DNA from: Yoonia maricola
GTDB taxonomy: Bacteria > Pseudomonadota > Alphaproteobacteria > Rhodobacterales > Rhodobacteraceae
Assembly: GCF_002797915.1 (NCBI RefSeq)
Contig: NZ_PGTY01000001.1
Coordinates: forward strand, 1,240,001-1,304,000
Direction of reading: 5' to 3'
DNA: 64,000 nt
In this document: piece after piece, positions 20,249 through 29,555 of the stretch
How the letters are laid out: every line of letters starts with the position of its first letter
Position numbering within the stretch: the stretch's first letter is position 1
The notes under the pieces: generated by a model
The model's input: only the letters and a program-made list of their open reading frames with translations
Database searches by the model: none
Told to the model about the DNA's origin: nothing
Made by a program: the position numbers and the translations under genes

Positions 20249-22045
20249 ATGCTGCATTTTAAACGTCATCAAAGCAAAGCGGAAAAGCTTCGGGATATGC
20301 GCCGCGCATATATTGAACAGCTGGCCTTTATCCGTCAGTTCCGCAAGGATGAAGATGGGGGGTTGATCGTCCTCACTTTGCTCTTGCTGATCTCGATGCT
20401 CGTTGTTGGCGGGATGGCCGTTGATTTCATGCGTTTTGAGTCAGAACGAACCCAACTGCAAAGCGTATCCGACCGCGCCGTGCTTGCCGCTGCGAACCTG
20501 AACAACGAAGGGGACGGAGAACAAATCATTACAGATTTTTTCACGGCGGAAGGATATGCTGACGCGATCGTCGGCACGCCAAACGTTGATAAAGACCGGT
20601 ACGGCAGTACGATTACGCTGGAATCTGCTGTTGACGTCAACACTTTCTACCTCCGCCTAATCGGCATCGATACACTGACCGCGCCTGCAACGGCATCCGC
20701 AATCGAAGGCACGGGTAATGTTGAGATATCACTGGTCCTCGATATTTCCGGGTCCATGGGCCGCGACATGGAGGGTGATGCCTATGTGCTCGACGCTGAC
20801 GGGAACAAGACATTTGATGACGATGGGAATATCGTTACTGAATGGCGTACAGAAACACGTTTGTTTTTTCTACAACAAGCCGCGAACCAGTTCATCGAAG
20901 ACCTGCTGCAGCCAGAATATGAAGACCGTGTATCTATTAATTTGATCGCCTATTCACAGCACGTCCGACTGGGCGATGATCTTTATACAGCACTGCGTAC
21001 GACACCGGATTCTATCAACGTGAACAATAAAGTTGGCAGTTCTTATGGTATCACAAATACCTATGCTGAACCCTTTGAATATACTTGGGTAAATGACGCC
21101 GGAGAAGAGGTGGAGGAGGGGACGGAAGGTGCAACTTTGGTGACGCCTGACTTTTCACCTGTCACGGCGAGTTGGGATGACGGTGAGGATGTTTACACTA
21201 ACCCCTCCCGTTGTGTGACATTTCATGATGACGAGTACGACGTGCTCGAGTTTGATACTGAGCGGGTCTATCAGCAAGTTGAATATGTTGACTTCTACGG
21301 AAGCGGTTCAAGTTTTTGGTGGGCACCGTGTTCGGTGGACCCTGACCATGGCATAATTGTGATGTCGCAAGACGTTGATGAACTGCAGGACGCGATCAAT
21401 AATTATACCCCAACTGTTAACACGTCTATCCATCGCGGGATGAAGTGGGGCGTTTCGCTACTCGATCCAACTATGCGTGACCTGATTGATGGCATCCCAA
21501 CGGTTGATGACGCGTTTCGTGGTATACGACCAGTTGAATACGGGGACGGAACAACGCAGAAATACGTTGTTATCATGACAGATGGGCAGACAGTGTCGTC
21601 AAGTCGCATTAAGCGAGAGGCAATTGTCGATGACCCAAATTATACTGGTGAAGACTACTACGACACTTATGACGAAAGGCTTGGTTTTTCGGAGTCTTCG
21701 GGAAAACGCTATATCGACGACGATGGTTTGAACAGCACACGCTGGCCAGATGACGACGACCCGGCTGGGCTGAACTATGTAATTGAATCTATTGGTAGTA
21801 CAACGGAACTTAATGAAAAGCTTGATTCACTCTGCCAATTGGTACGTGATGAGTACAATGATCATGGTAGCTACAAAGTTTTCACAATTTCTATGGGATT
21901 GGTGAATGACACCATGACGGATTGTGCCACAGAAGGTGCTGATGCCTTTGTATCGTCAATTACATCTGATGAAGATGGCGTTGGACTTAATGAAATTTTC
22001 GGTGCAATCGCTGACCAAATTACTGCCTTGCGTTTGAGCCAGTAA
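20249..22045 (+). CDS. TadG-like pilus assembly protein with von Willebrand A domain
   Basis: 598 residues. The cytoplasmic N-terminus is followed by a TadE/G-type segment with one transmembrane helix (about residues 39-58, LIVLTLLLLISMLVVGGMAV) and the typical FMRFESERTQLQSVSDRAVLAAA helix. A VWA domain has its metal motif at D165-I-S-G-S169. A large extracytoplasmic insertion (about 175-390) is very acidic and Tyr-rich. TKYVVIMTDGQT marks the second VWA motif. It begins a three-gene unit with two TadE-like genes and is more AT-rich than its neighbours. Confidence 0.85.
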   Translation: MLHFKRHQSKAEKLRDMRRAYIEQLAFIRQFRKDEDGGLIVLTLLLLISMLVVGGMAVDFMRFESERTQLQSVSDRAVLAAANLNNEGDGEQIITDFFTAEGYADAIVGTPNVDKDRYGSTITLESAVDVNTFYLRLIGIDTLTAPATASAIEGTGNVEISLVLDISGSMGRDMEGDAYVLDADGNKTFDDDGNIVTEWRTETRLFFLQQAANQFIEDLLQPEYEDRVSINLIAYSQHVRLGDDLYTALRTTPDSINVNNKVGSSYGITNTYAEPFEYTWVNDAGEEVEEGTEGATLVTPDFSPVTASWDDGEDVYTNPSRCVTFHDDEYDVLEFDTERVYQQVEYVDFYGSGSSFWWAPCSVDPDHGIIVMSQDVDELQDAINNYTPTVNTSIHRGMKWGVSLLDPTMRDLIDGIPTVDDAFRGIRPVEYGDGTTQKYVVIMTDGQTVSSSRIKREAIVDDPNYTGEDYYDTYDERLGFSESSGKRYIDDDGLNSTRWPDDDDPAGLNYVIESIGSTTELNEKLDSLCQLVRDEYNDHGSYKVFTISMGLVNDTMTDCATEGADAFVSSITSDEDGVGLNEIFGAIADQITALRLSQ

Positions 22046-22061
22046 CGAAGGGCTTTTGACA

Positions 22062-22634
22062 ATGAAAAACCTATTGCATCAGTTTTGGAACGATCAAAAG
22101 GGCACATCATCGATTGAAATCGTTTTGGTGTTCCCCATTTTTTTCGGCTTTTTCCTAATGACTTACGAATCAGGCATTTTGTCTGCGCGGCAGGTGATGC
22201 TTGAACATGGCGTCGATGTCACGGTCCGCCAGGTTCGTATTGGGATCATTGCCGAAGCCGATCCAGATGATATGCGTGATGAGTTGCGCACTAAAATTTG
22301 CAAAAATGCTGGCATTTTGCCTGATTGCGAAAGACAGCTCGAGCTTGAAATGATTCAGCGGGACCCAACCGTTGACTGGGTTCCACTGGATGATGAGATC
22401 GCGTGTGTTGATCGAAGCGACATTGATCGCGACTCTGACACGACAATTGATGAGACCGCAAATAATGAATTGATCTTTTTGCGTGCTTGCATTCGGATAG
22501 ATCCCTTCTTGCCTTCATCAAACCTGGGTAAGGCATTGGTTGAAGGTAACGATGATGTTGCAGGGGCTTCTTACGCGTTATTTGCAACCAGTGCTTTCGT
22601 TGTCGAACCTTTCAGAGCGGAAGAAGATTCATGA
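22062..22634 (+). CDS. TadE-like pilus assembly protein
   Basis: 190 residues from ATG 22062; an upstream TTG at 22056 is less likely. The FWNDQKGTSSIEIVLVFPIFF segment is the TadE signature, with Glu in the pseudopilin-like helix (about residues 18-37), then SARQVMLEHGVDVTVRQVR. The C-terminal part is a periplasmic domain with several Cys. TadE proteins are pseudopilin-like minor components of Flp/Tad pili. Its stop overlaps the next start (ATGA). Confidence 0.82.
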   Translation: MKNLLHQFWNDQKGTSSIEIVLVFPIFFGFFLMTYESGILSARQVMLEHGVDVTVRQVRIGIIAEADPDDMRDELRTKICKNAGILPDCERQLELEMIQRDPTVDWVPLDDEIACVDRSDIDRDSDTTIDETANNELIFLRACIRIDPFLPSSNLGKALVEGNDDVAGASYALFATSAFVVEPFRAEEDS

Positions 22635-23224
22635 ATAGCATAGCTGCCTTTGCAAGACGGTTCCGTGACGATGAGCGGGGGATCATATCAATCGAACTCG
22701 TTCTCGTGGTACCCATTCTGGTGTGGGTATTCTTGTCGACTTACGTTTACTTCGATGTGTACCGGGTCGAGACGAACTCTGTCCGTGCGACAATTACAAT
22801 TGCTGAAATGTTCAGCCGTGAAGATATGGTAGACAATACCTATATCGATAGCGCCCGCGAAGTGCTGCGTGAACTGACCTTTGAAGAGGCCAATCCGGAT
22901 CTTCGTGTAACTGTTTACAGGTTTCGGGAAAGCGACAATACCTACCGTCGGGTTTGGTCCCGCAATCGTGGGATGGGTGGAAATTTAACCAACAGTGATC
23001 TCGCTGATCTCGCTGCCGCAGGTCGTTTGCCGCCAATGAATGAACTGGACCAGAATATTTTTATCGAGACGCGCACCCAATATGATGCGCCGTTTAACAT
23101 TGGCCTCGGCCCGTTTGTGGTCACTGATCTGGAAGATCTTACGTTCACGCAGGACATGATCATTCGTCCCCGCGGCATACGGCTTTGTTTCAAACAGAAT
23201 AATGGCACCGAAAGATGTAGTTAG
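22631..23224 (+). CDS. TadE-like pilus assembly protein, second copy
   Basis: 197 residues. FRDDERGIISIELVLVVPILVWVFLSTY is the TadE helix, again with the key Glu, followed by VETNSVRATITIAEMFSREDMV. It ends with FKQNNGTERCS. It is translationally coupled to the preceding TadE-like gene and overlaps the convergent 23221 gene by 4 bp. It shares only the N-terminal helix with its neighbour, so the two are diverged paralogs. Confidence 0.8.
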   Translation: MNSIAAFARRFRDDERGIISIELVLVVPILVWVFLSTYVYFDVYRVETNSVRATITIAEMFSREDMVDNTYIDSAREVLRELTFEEANPDLRVTVYRFRESDNTYRRVWSRNRGMGGNLTNSDLADLAAAGRLPPMNELDQNIFIETRTQYDAPFNIGLGPFVVTDLEDLTFTQDMIIRPRGIRLCFKQNNGTERCS

Positions 23225-23697
23225 TCGCTCATCATCATGCTGATCCGCTCGGCCATGAATTTTGACTGACCTGCATGCGTCACGCCCCCTACCCCCACAC
23301 GACGCCCAAAACGCCACCAAAGCCCCGGCAGCCATGCGCGGGGCTTTCTCTTGTGCAAGACAAGGCTGAACCCATTGGAAGGTTTAAAAGCAAACGTACC
23401 CCGCTCCACGCTGCGGATTTCGTCAATACGGGCCAGAACAGTCCCGGTGCTATCACGCAAATCCGTTTCGGTCAGCGTCAGCGTAACTGTCGTCGCGCGT
23501 CGCATCCGTTCCGCCTGCCAAAGCATCAGAACGCCAAAACTAAGCATAAAGATCATCCAGGGCAGCGAGGGTGGCATCGCCAGCGTGACGTAGATCAGTA
23601 ATGCGCCCAAACCGAACTGTACCACATAGGCAAAAATCCGGCGCGCGGGCGAAGCTTCAATCCGCGCATAAATGCCGTCTTCATCTGGTTGGAACAT
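23221..23697 (-). CDS. Hypothetical membrane protein with PH-like domain
   Basis: 158 residues with two hydrophobic helices (about 23-40 and 47-60) separated by a short PPSLPW turn. A beta-rich C-terminal part follows (TTVTLTLTETDLRDSTGTVLARIDEIRSVERG). This arrangement resembles small bacterial membrane proteins with a PH-like domain. It is convergent with the tadE-like gene, with a 4-bp tail overlap. No function can be assigned. Confidence 0.7.
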   Translation of the reverse strand: MFQPDEDGIYARIEASPARRIFAYVVQFGLGALLIYVTLAMPPSLPWMIFMLSFGVLMLWQAERMRRATTVTLTLTETDLRDSTGTVLARIDEIRSVERGTFAFKPSNGFSLVLHKRKPRAWLPGLWWRFGRRVGVGGVTHAGQSKFMAERISMMMSD

Positions 23698-23746
23698 GAT
23701 CCACCTCCGCTGTTCCAGACGCCTTACCGCACAGCGCGCCGATTGC

Positions 23747-24334
23747 CTAGGCCGTCACACTGCGCCGCACCATATCCCAATAGATCGCTTCGATCTTGTC
23801 GGTCTCCAGACGTCCCCCGGCCCGATACCAATTGCTGATGCCCGTCAGCATCGCAATCAGCGCCATCGTGGTGATGCGCGGGTCTGGCACAGCAAAGACA
23901 CCCGCGGCCTCGCCTGCCCGTAGAATGCCTTCCAATGCATCCTCATACTCCCGGCGTTGCGCCTCGACCGCTGCAAAATTCTGCTCCGACAGGTTACGAA
24001 GTTCCATGTAAGAAACAAAAACCTGATCGGGCCGAGGCAAGTGAAACCGGATATGAAAGCGGGTGAAGGCCTCAAGCCGCACCATCGGACCACCCTTTTG
24101 ATCCGCCAAAGACCATGCCGTCAGCAAATCAGTCATATGCCCGCGCATCAGATCATAAAGCAGCGTCTGCTTATCGGGGGTATAGTTATAAAGCGCGCCG
24201 GCCTGTATCCCCACCTCCGCCGCAATCTGGCGCATGGAAACGGCTGCATAGCCATGCTGCGCGATCAAACGTAATGCAGCATCGCGCACTTTCGGGCCAG
24301 TGATATCAGAGTGGGAGCCTTGCTTGCGTGCCAT
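23747..24334 (-). CDS. TetR family transcriptional regulator
   Basis: 195 residues. The N-terminal helix-turn-helix is VRDAALRLIAQHGYAAVSMRQIAAEVGIQAGALYNYTPDKQTLLYDLM, a full TetR_N domain. The C-terminal helical ligand domain (FHLPRPDQVFVSYMELRNLSE) resembles the KstR2-type subgroup that often binds acyl-CoA ligands; this is inferred. It is divergent from the small lipoprotein gene at 24420, with an 85-bp shared upstream region. Confidence 0.9.
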   Translation of the reverse strand: MARKQGSHSDITGPKVRDAALRLIAQHGYAAVSMRQIAAEVGIQAGALYNYTPDKQTLLYDLMRGHMTDLLTAWSLADQKGGPMVRLEAFTRFHIRFHLPRPDQVFVSYMELRNLSEQNFAAVEAQRREYEDALEGILRAGEAAGVFAVPDPRITTMALIAMLTGISNWYRAGGRLETDKIEAIYWDMVRRSVTA

Positions 24335-24419
24335 GGTGCCATTTAACTGAACGCTTGTTCATTTGGAAACCCCTGATCAGCGGTTGCCCCGGCCCGTACA
24401 GCACGGATAGTGTGCCGAC

Positions 24420-24650
24420 ATGCGATATGCCCTCATCACCCTTCTGCTTCTGTCAGCCTGCGCGACCTTCCCCGCACTCGAAGGCACGATCAGTGATGCC
24501 GCCCGCGAGGCCCCCTACCCGGACCTGACCCCACTGCCGGCCCTGCCCGCCGCATCCGGCGACCCCGAGGCGGCATTGCAAACGCGCGTTGATGCGCTGC
24601 AAGCCCGCGCTGCCCGTATCCGTCAGACTGACATCGCTACGTTGCAGTAG
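24420..24650 (+). CDS. Small putative lipoprotein
   Basis: 76 residues. The N-terminus MRYALITLLLLSACATFP ends in a lipobox (LLSAC), so Cys14 should be lipidated. The mature part is Pro/Ala-rich and then helical (LQTRVDALQARAARIRQ), possibly a short coiled coil. It lies 54 bp upstream of hom. The family is unknown; it is common in this group to find tiny lipoproteins of this type. Confidence 0.75.
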   Translation: MRYALITLLLLSACATFPALEGTISDAAREAPYPDLTPLPALPAASGDPEAALQTRVDALQARAARIRQTDIATLQ

Positions 24651-24704
24651 CCTTGCGCTTTCGCTAGACCCGTCGTGATAAATGACAACGATGGACCCGG
24701 ACAT

Positions 24705-25991
24705 ATGACAACACCTATTCGCCTTGGGATCGCGGGACTTGGCACCGTGGGTGTGGGCATCATACGGATCGTGCAAAAACACGGTGATCTGTTGGCCACC
24801 CGCGCCGGACGCCCGGTTGAAATTGTAGCGGTATCTGCCCGCTCCAAGACCAAGAACCGCGATGTGGATTTGTCCTCATACGCATGGGAGGACGATCCGG
24901 TCACCTTGGCAAAACGCCCCGATATTGACGTATTCATTGAAGTTATGGGCGGTCACGAAGGACCCGCAAAACAAGCAACTGAAGCGGCAATCTCCGCTGG
25001 CAAAGATGTAGTCAGCGCCAACAAAGCCTTGCTCGCGATCCACGGCCAAGCGCTTGCCGAAGCGGCGGAAGACGCAGGTCGTGTGATCCGTTTTGAAGCG
25101 GCTGTTGCAGGCGGTATTCCGGTCGTCAAATCGCTGACCGAAGGTTTGGCGGGCAATGAGATCACCCGGGTCATGGGTGTGATGAACGGCAGCTGCAACT
25201 ACATCCTGACCCGGATGGAGGACGCAGGACTTAGCTATGAAGCGGTATTCGATGAGGCGAACCAGTTGGGGTTCCTTGAAGCGGACCCGGAACTGGATGT
25301 GGGCGGCATTGACGCGGGGCATAAGCTGGCGCTTTTGTCATCCATCGCTTTTGGCACGCAGGTCGATTTCGACGCGGTAGAGCTGGAAGGCATCGGATCG
25401 GTCACCATTGAAGACATCCACCAGGCCGCTGATATGGGGTATAAGATCAAGCTATTGGGCGTGGCACAGATGACGGGACGCGGGCTGGAACAGCGCATGT
25501 CACCTTGTCTGGTGCCTGACACGTCGCCTCTGGGGCAATTGCAGGGCGGCACGAACATGGTCGTGCTGGAAGGCGATTCTGTCACACAAATCGTGCTGCG
25601 CGGCCCCGGTGCGGGCGAAGGCCCCACGGCTAGCGCTGTGATGGGTGACGTGATGGATATCGCGCGCGGCTTGCGGGTCTCGACCTTTGGGCAGCCTGCA
25701 AAAACCCTGCGCAAGGCCCGCGCAGCACGGGCTGCCGTGCCGGCCCCCTATTACCTGCGGATGCAATTGATCGACAAACCCGGTGCTTTGGCCAAAGTCG
25801 CACATGCCTTAGGCGAAGCAGGTATATCCATCGACCGGATGCGCCAATACGGCCATGAAGACACATCAGCACCTGTGCTGATAGTCACGCATAAAACCAC
25901 GCGCACAGCACTGGAAGAGGCATTGGTCGATTTCAAAGCAACAGGTGTTGTCGTCAGCGACCCGGTCGCGATCCGGATTGAGGCGGTTTAG
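24705..25991 (+). CDS. hom: Homoserine dehydrogenase
   Basis: 428 residues from ATG 24705. The NAD(P)-binding GIAGLGTVGVGII is at the N-terminus. Catalytic-domain segments NKALLA, GGIPVVKSLTEGLAGNEI and MNGSCNYILTRM follow. A C-terminal ACT domain (LRMQLIDKPGALAKVAHALGEAGISI) suggests feedback control by an amino acid, probably threonine. It reduces aspartate semialdehyde to homoserine for Thr and Met synthesis. Followed by glpX and recJ in the same direction. Confidence 0.96.
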   Translation: MTTPIRLGIAGLGTVGVGIIRIVQKHGDLLATRAGRPVEIVAVSARSKTKNRDVDLSSYAWEDDPVTLAKRPDIDVFIEVMGGHEGPAKQATEAAISAGKDVVSANKALLAIHGQALAEAAEDAGRVIRFEAAVAGGIPVVKSLTEGLAGNEITRVMGVMNGSCNYILTRMEDAGLSYEAVFDEANQLGFLEADPELDVGGIDAGHKLALLSSIAFGTQVDFDAVELEGIGSVTIEDIHQAADMGYKIKLLGVAQMTGRGLEQRMSPCLVPDTSPLGQLQGGTNMVVLEGDSVTQIVLRGPGAGEGPTASAVMGDVMDIARGLRVSTFGQPAKTLRKARAARAAVPAPYYLRMQLIDKPGALAKVAHALGEAGISIDRMRQYGHEDTSAPVLIVTHKTTRTALEEALVDFKATGVVVSDPVAIRIEAV

Positions 25992-26061
25992 CGCAAACAG
26001 GCTTGCCGTCGCGGCAGTGACAGGCTTTAGGGGTGGGTGAGCCAATAAAGGACCAATAATC

Positions 26062-27027
26062 ATGCCCAGCGCACCTGACTTCAATGACCGCAATCTTTCA
26101 TTGGGCCTTGCCCGCGTCTCAGAAGCCGCCGCGATCGCCTGCACACCACTGATCGGGCGCGGCGATGAAAAAGCGGCCGATCAAGCGGCGGTTGACGCGA
26201 TGCGTACCCAACTCAACAAGCTTGATATCGCGGGCGTCGTCGTCATTGGTGAAGGCGAACGCGACGAAGCGCCGATGCTATTTATTGGTGAGGAGGTTGG
26301 CACCGGCAAAGGCCCCGGCGTGGATATCGCGCTGGATCCGCTGGAAGGCACAACACTGACCGCGAAAGATATGCCAAACGCATTGGCCGTGATTGCGATG
26401 GGGCCGCGCGGATCAATGCTGCACGCTCCAGATGTCTATATGGACAAGCTGGCGATTGGTCCGGGCTTTCGCCCCGGCGTGGTGACATTGGATATGTCAC
26501 CTGCCGAACGTGTCTCGGCCCTTGCTGCCGCCAAAGGCTGCTCCACCAATGACATCACAGTCTGTGTGCTGGAACGCCCGCGCCACGAAGATATGATCGC
26601 GGAACTACGCGAGACAGGTGCGGCCATCCGCCTGATCACCGATGGTGATGTCGCCGGTGTGATGCATTGCGCAGAACCTGATCTGACGGGGATTGATATG
26701 TATATGGGGTCTGGCGGCGCACCAGAAGGCGTATTGGCCGCCGCTGCGCTCAAATGCATGGGTGGACAGATCTTTGGTCGCCTGATGTTCCGCAATGATG
26801 ACGAACGCGGACGTGCGAAAAAGGCCGGCATCACGAATTTTGACCGGGTCTATACACGTGATGATATGGTGACAGGCGACGTGATTTTTGCGGCAACAGG
26901 TGTGACCGACGGATCACTGGTTCCGGGGATCAAACGCGAGGTTGGCTTTGTTACGGCTGAGACGATCCTGATGCGGTCCAAGACAGGATCGGTGCGCCGG
27001 ATGATTTACCGTAACCCTGTTGGATAG
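26062..27027 (+). CDS. glpX: Class II fructose-1,6-bisphosphatase GlpX
   Basis: 321 residues. The metal-binding IGEGERDEAPMLFIGEEVG and DPLEGTTLTAKDMPNA motifs are intact. LITDGDVAG and MGSGGAPEGVLAAAALKCMGG are typical of GlpX. It removes the 1-phosphate of fructose-1,6-bisphosphate for gluconeogenesis. It lies 70 bp after hom. Confidence 0.96.
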   Translation: MPSAPDFNDRNLSLGLARVSEAAAIACTPLIGRGDEKAADQAAVDAMRTQLNKLDIAGVVVIGEGERDEAPMLFIGEEVGTGKGPGVDIALDPLEGTTLTAKDMPNALAVIAMGPRGSMLHAPDVYMDKLAIGPGFRPGVVTLDMSPAERVSALAAAKGCSTNDITVCVLERPRHEDMIAELRETGAAIRLITDGDVAGVMHCAEPDLTGIDMYMGSGGAPEGVLAAAALKCMGGQIFGRLMFRNDDERGRAKKAGITNFDRVYTRDDMVTGDVIFAATGVTDGSLVPGIKREVGFVTAETILMRSKTGSVRRMIYRNPVG

Positions 27028-27113
27028 GGTCGGAGCCTCCGGCGGGAGTTTTTTGACCAAGATGAAGCGGAACCCGTGGTCAAACGGATGGCTGGCGCAT
27101 ATTGTGTTCGTCG

Positions 27114-28877
27114 ATGAGCACACCACTAGATAAACCTGCGTTCTTGAACGTCGACACCTCTGCAACTGGCCGCCGATGGGTCGGTCCGACCGGGGAAGAA
27201 GACCGTCTATCCGAGGCGATGACCCAAGAGACGGGCCTTCCTGCGGCCTTATGCCGTGTGTTGGTGCGCCGCGGTGTTGAAGCGCAGGATGTGTCTGCGT
27301 TTCTGGCCCCAACGCTGCGCGATTTACTGCCTGATCCGCGTGTTTTGAAGGACATGGACCATGCTACAGCGCGGTTCTTGGACGCTGTAGGTAAGCTTGA
27401 ACGCATCGCCGTTTTCGCCGATTACGATGTTGATGGCGGCACCTCTGCCGCGCTGCTGATCACTTGGCTGCGGGAAATGGGGCGGGAGGCGACGCTTTAT
27501 GTTCCGGACCGGATTGACGAAGGTTACGGGCCCAATGACGCGGCAATGGCGGGTTTGGCCAAGGACCACGATCTGATTATCTGCGTTGATTGCGGCACGC
27601 TTTCGCACGGGGCCATTGCTGCGGCTGTGGGGGCTGATGTCATCGTGCTGGATCACCACCTGGGTGGTGAAATCCTGCCCGATGCCGTCGCTGTCGTAAA
27701 CCCGAACCGGCAGGATGAAACGGGCGATCTAGCACATCTTTGTGCCGCGGGTGTTGTGTTCCTCATGCTGGTGGATGTGAACCGACAGTTGCGCGAGGCG
27801 GGACAGAAAGGCCCTGACCTGATGGCGATGCTTGATCTGGTGGGGCTGGCGACCGTTGCAGATGTGGCCCCTTTGGTTGGTGTCAATCGGGCCTTTGTGC
27901 GCCAGGGGCTGACTGTGATGGCGCGCCGTCACCGGGTGGGGCTCACAGCGCTGGCGGATGTGGCGGGCCTTGATCAAGCCCCGACAAGCTATCATCTGGG
28001 CTTTCTGCTGGGGCCACGGGTGAACGCGGGCGGGCGGATCGGCAAGGCAGACCTTGGCGCACGGCTACTGTCCACCGATGATCCACGCGAAGCCGAGGCG
28101 ATGGCCGCAAAGCTGGATGAACTGAACACTGACCGACGCGCGGTCGAAGCGCAGGTGCGCGATCTGGCATTGGAGCAAGCGACCGCGCGCGGTCTGGATG
28201 GACCGCTGGTCTGGGCCGCGGGCGAAGGCTGGCATCCCGGTGTTGTGGGCATCGTAGCGGCGCGTCTGAAGGAAGCAACGAACCGCCCCGCCATTGTGAT
28301 CGGGCTGGAAGGCGTTGAGGGCAAAGGGTCGGGGCGGTCCGTTTCGGGCATCGACCTTGGCGCGGCGATCCAGCGGACAGCGCAGGAAGGGTTACTGATT
28401 AAAGGCGGTGGTCACAAAATGGCGGCGGGGCTGACCGTGGCGCGCGACAAGCTGGATGACGCGATGGCGCGGCTTGGGGAGTTGCTGGCCAAACAAGGAG
28501 CTGCCGATATCGGACCTGCTGACCTGAATATCAGCGGCATTCTGATGCCCGGTGCTGCAACCATCGACCTCATCAACCAAATCGAGAATGCAGGTCCCTT
28601 TGGTGCCGGCGCCCCTGCCCCGCGCTTTGCCTTTCCTGATTGCCAGATTCATTTCGCCAAACAGGTCGGTGCTAACCACCTCAAGATCAGCTTTGGAGAT
28701 GGGCTGGGCGGGCGGATCGAGGCAATCAGTTTCGGCGCCATGGATGGCCCAATGGGACCTATGTTGATGAACCACAATGGGGCCCGATTTCATCTCGCCG
28801 GGCGGCTGGAAATCAATACATGGCAAGGGCGGCAATCAGTTCAGCTACGGCTAGAGGACGCCGCGCCAGCACACTGA
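27114..28877 (+). CDS. recJ: Single-stranded-DNA-specific exonuclease RecJ
   Basis: 587 residues from ATG 27114; a TTG at 27102 extends by four residues. The DHH phosphoesterase motifs are FADYDVDGGTSAALL, VDCGT, VLDHHLGGE and the VNPNRQD stretch. DHHA1 contributes GRSVSGIDLGAAI and KGGGHKMAAGLTV. A C-terminal OB-like part follows. It degrades single-stranded DNA 5' to 3' in recombination and repair. Confidence 0.96.
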   Translation: MSTPLDKPAFLNVDTSATGRRWVGPTGEEDRLSEAMTQETGLPAALCRVLVRRGVEAQDVSAFLAPTLRDLLPDPRVLKDMDHATARFLDAVGKLERIAVFADYDVDGGTSAALLITWLREMGREATLYVPDRIDEGYGPNDAAMAGLAKDHDLIICVDCGTLSHGAIAAAVGADVIVLDHHLGGEILPDAVAVVNPNRQDETGDLAHLCAAGVVFLMLVDVNRQLREAGQKGPDLMAMLDLVGLATVADVAPLVGVNRAFVRQGLTVMARRHRVGLTALADVAGLDQAPTSYHLGFLLGPRVNAGGRIGKADLGARLLSTDDPREAEAMAAKLDELNTDRRAVEAQVRDLALEQATARGLDGPLVWAAGEGWHPGVVGIVAARLKEATNRPAIVIGLEGVEGKGSGRSVSGIDLGAAIQRTAQEGLLIKGGGHKMAAGLTVARDKLDDAMARLGELLAKQGAADIGPADLNISGILMPGAATIDLINQIENAGPFGAGAPAPRFAFPDCQIHFAKQVGANHLKISFGDGLGGRIEAISFGAMDGPMGPMLMNHNGARFHLAGRLEINTWQGRQSVQLRLEDAAPAH

Positions 28878-28907
28878 CAATCCGACGCAAAAAACGAAAA
28901 AACCCTC

Positions 28908-28936
28908 TTGCGCGCCGCAATCAGTTTCCCTAAAAG
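28908..28936 (+). promoter_or_regulatory. Probable promoter of tRNA-Glu
   Basis: TTGCGC (28908-28913), a 17-bp spacer, and TAAAAG (28931-28936) resemble -35 and -10 elements, placed 15 bp before the tRNA. The -35 variant is plausible for alphaproteobacterial stable RNA promoters. Transcription from recJ could also reach the tRNA. Confidence 0.4.
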
Positions 28937-28951
28937 CAGCGCACCAACTGC

Positions 28952-29026
28952 GGTCCCTTCGTCTATCGGTTAGGACGCCAGGTTTTCAACCTGGAAAGAG
29001 GGGTTCGATTCCCCTAGGGACTGCCA
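28952..29026 (+). tRNA. tRNA-Glu (anticodon TTC)
   Basis: 75 nt including an encoded CCA end. The acceptor stem GGTCCCT pairs with AGGGACT, with a terminal G-U. The anticodon stem CCAGG/CCTGG holds loop TTTTCAA, giving anticodon TTC at 28985-28987. The T arm GGGGTTCGATTCCCC is canonical. It lies 75 bp after recJ. Confidence 0.97.
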
Positions 29027-29126
29027 TTGGTTTTCCAGACATCCATAATCAGAATTGCGCATTGGCCATTTACTGTTGTGACCGGTCGGTTAGGCTTGTC
29101 CCAAATCATCACGATGGGAGAAGCCG

Positions 29127-29555
29127 ATGTCCTTGAAGTATCTACACACGATGGTCCGCGTCAAAGATCTGGAGAAATCCATGGCCTTTTACGCCCTGCT
29201 TGGTCTCAAAGAGACGCGGCGTTTTGATCACGAAGGCGGTCGCTTCACGCTTGTTTTCATGGCCCCACCCGGACAAGAGGATTGCCCTGTCGAGCTGACT
29301 TATAACTGGGATGGCGATGATGCGTTGCCTGATGATAGCCGTCATTTTGGACATCTGGCCTACCGCGTGCCAAATATTTACGAGACCTGCCAGCATTTGA
29401 TGGATAACGGTGTGACCATCAATCGTCCGCCGCGCGATGGACATATGGCCTTTGTGCGGTCGCCAGACAACGTCTCGATCGAATTGTTGCAGGAAGGCGA
29501 TAACCTACCCCCTGCCGAACCTTGGGCCAGCATGGAAAACACCGGGCATTGGTAA
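29127..29555 (+). CDS. gloA: Lactoylglutathione lyase (glyoxalase I)
   Basis: 142 residues with the two beta-alpha-beta-beta-beta modules of glyoxalase I. The metal ligands are visible as H7 (YLHTMVRV), Glu in CPVELTYNW, His in HFGHLAYRV and Glu in VSIELLQ. MAFYALLGLKETRRF is typical. It isomerises the methylglyoxal-glutathione adduct. Its 3' end overlaps the DUF1194 gene that follows. Confidence 0.94.
   Translation: MSLKYLHTMVRVKDLEKSMAFYALLGLKETRRFDHEGGRFTLVFMAPPGQEDCPVELTYNWDGDDALPDDSRHFGHLAYRVPNIYETCQHLMDNGVTINRPPRDGHMAFVRSPDNVSIELLQEGDNLPPAEPWASMENTGHW

Noticed and set aside
28877..29126. Genomic island at tRNA-Glu
   Set aside because: The tRNA is intact, and the following genes (gloA, DUF1194) are ordinary; no partial tRNA repeat is seen downstream.
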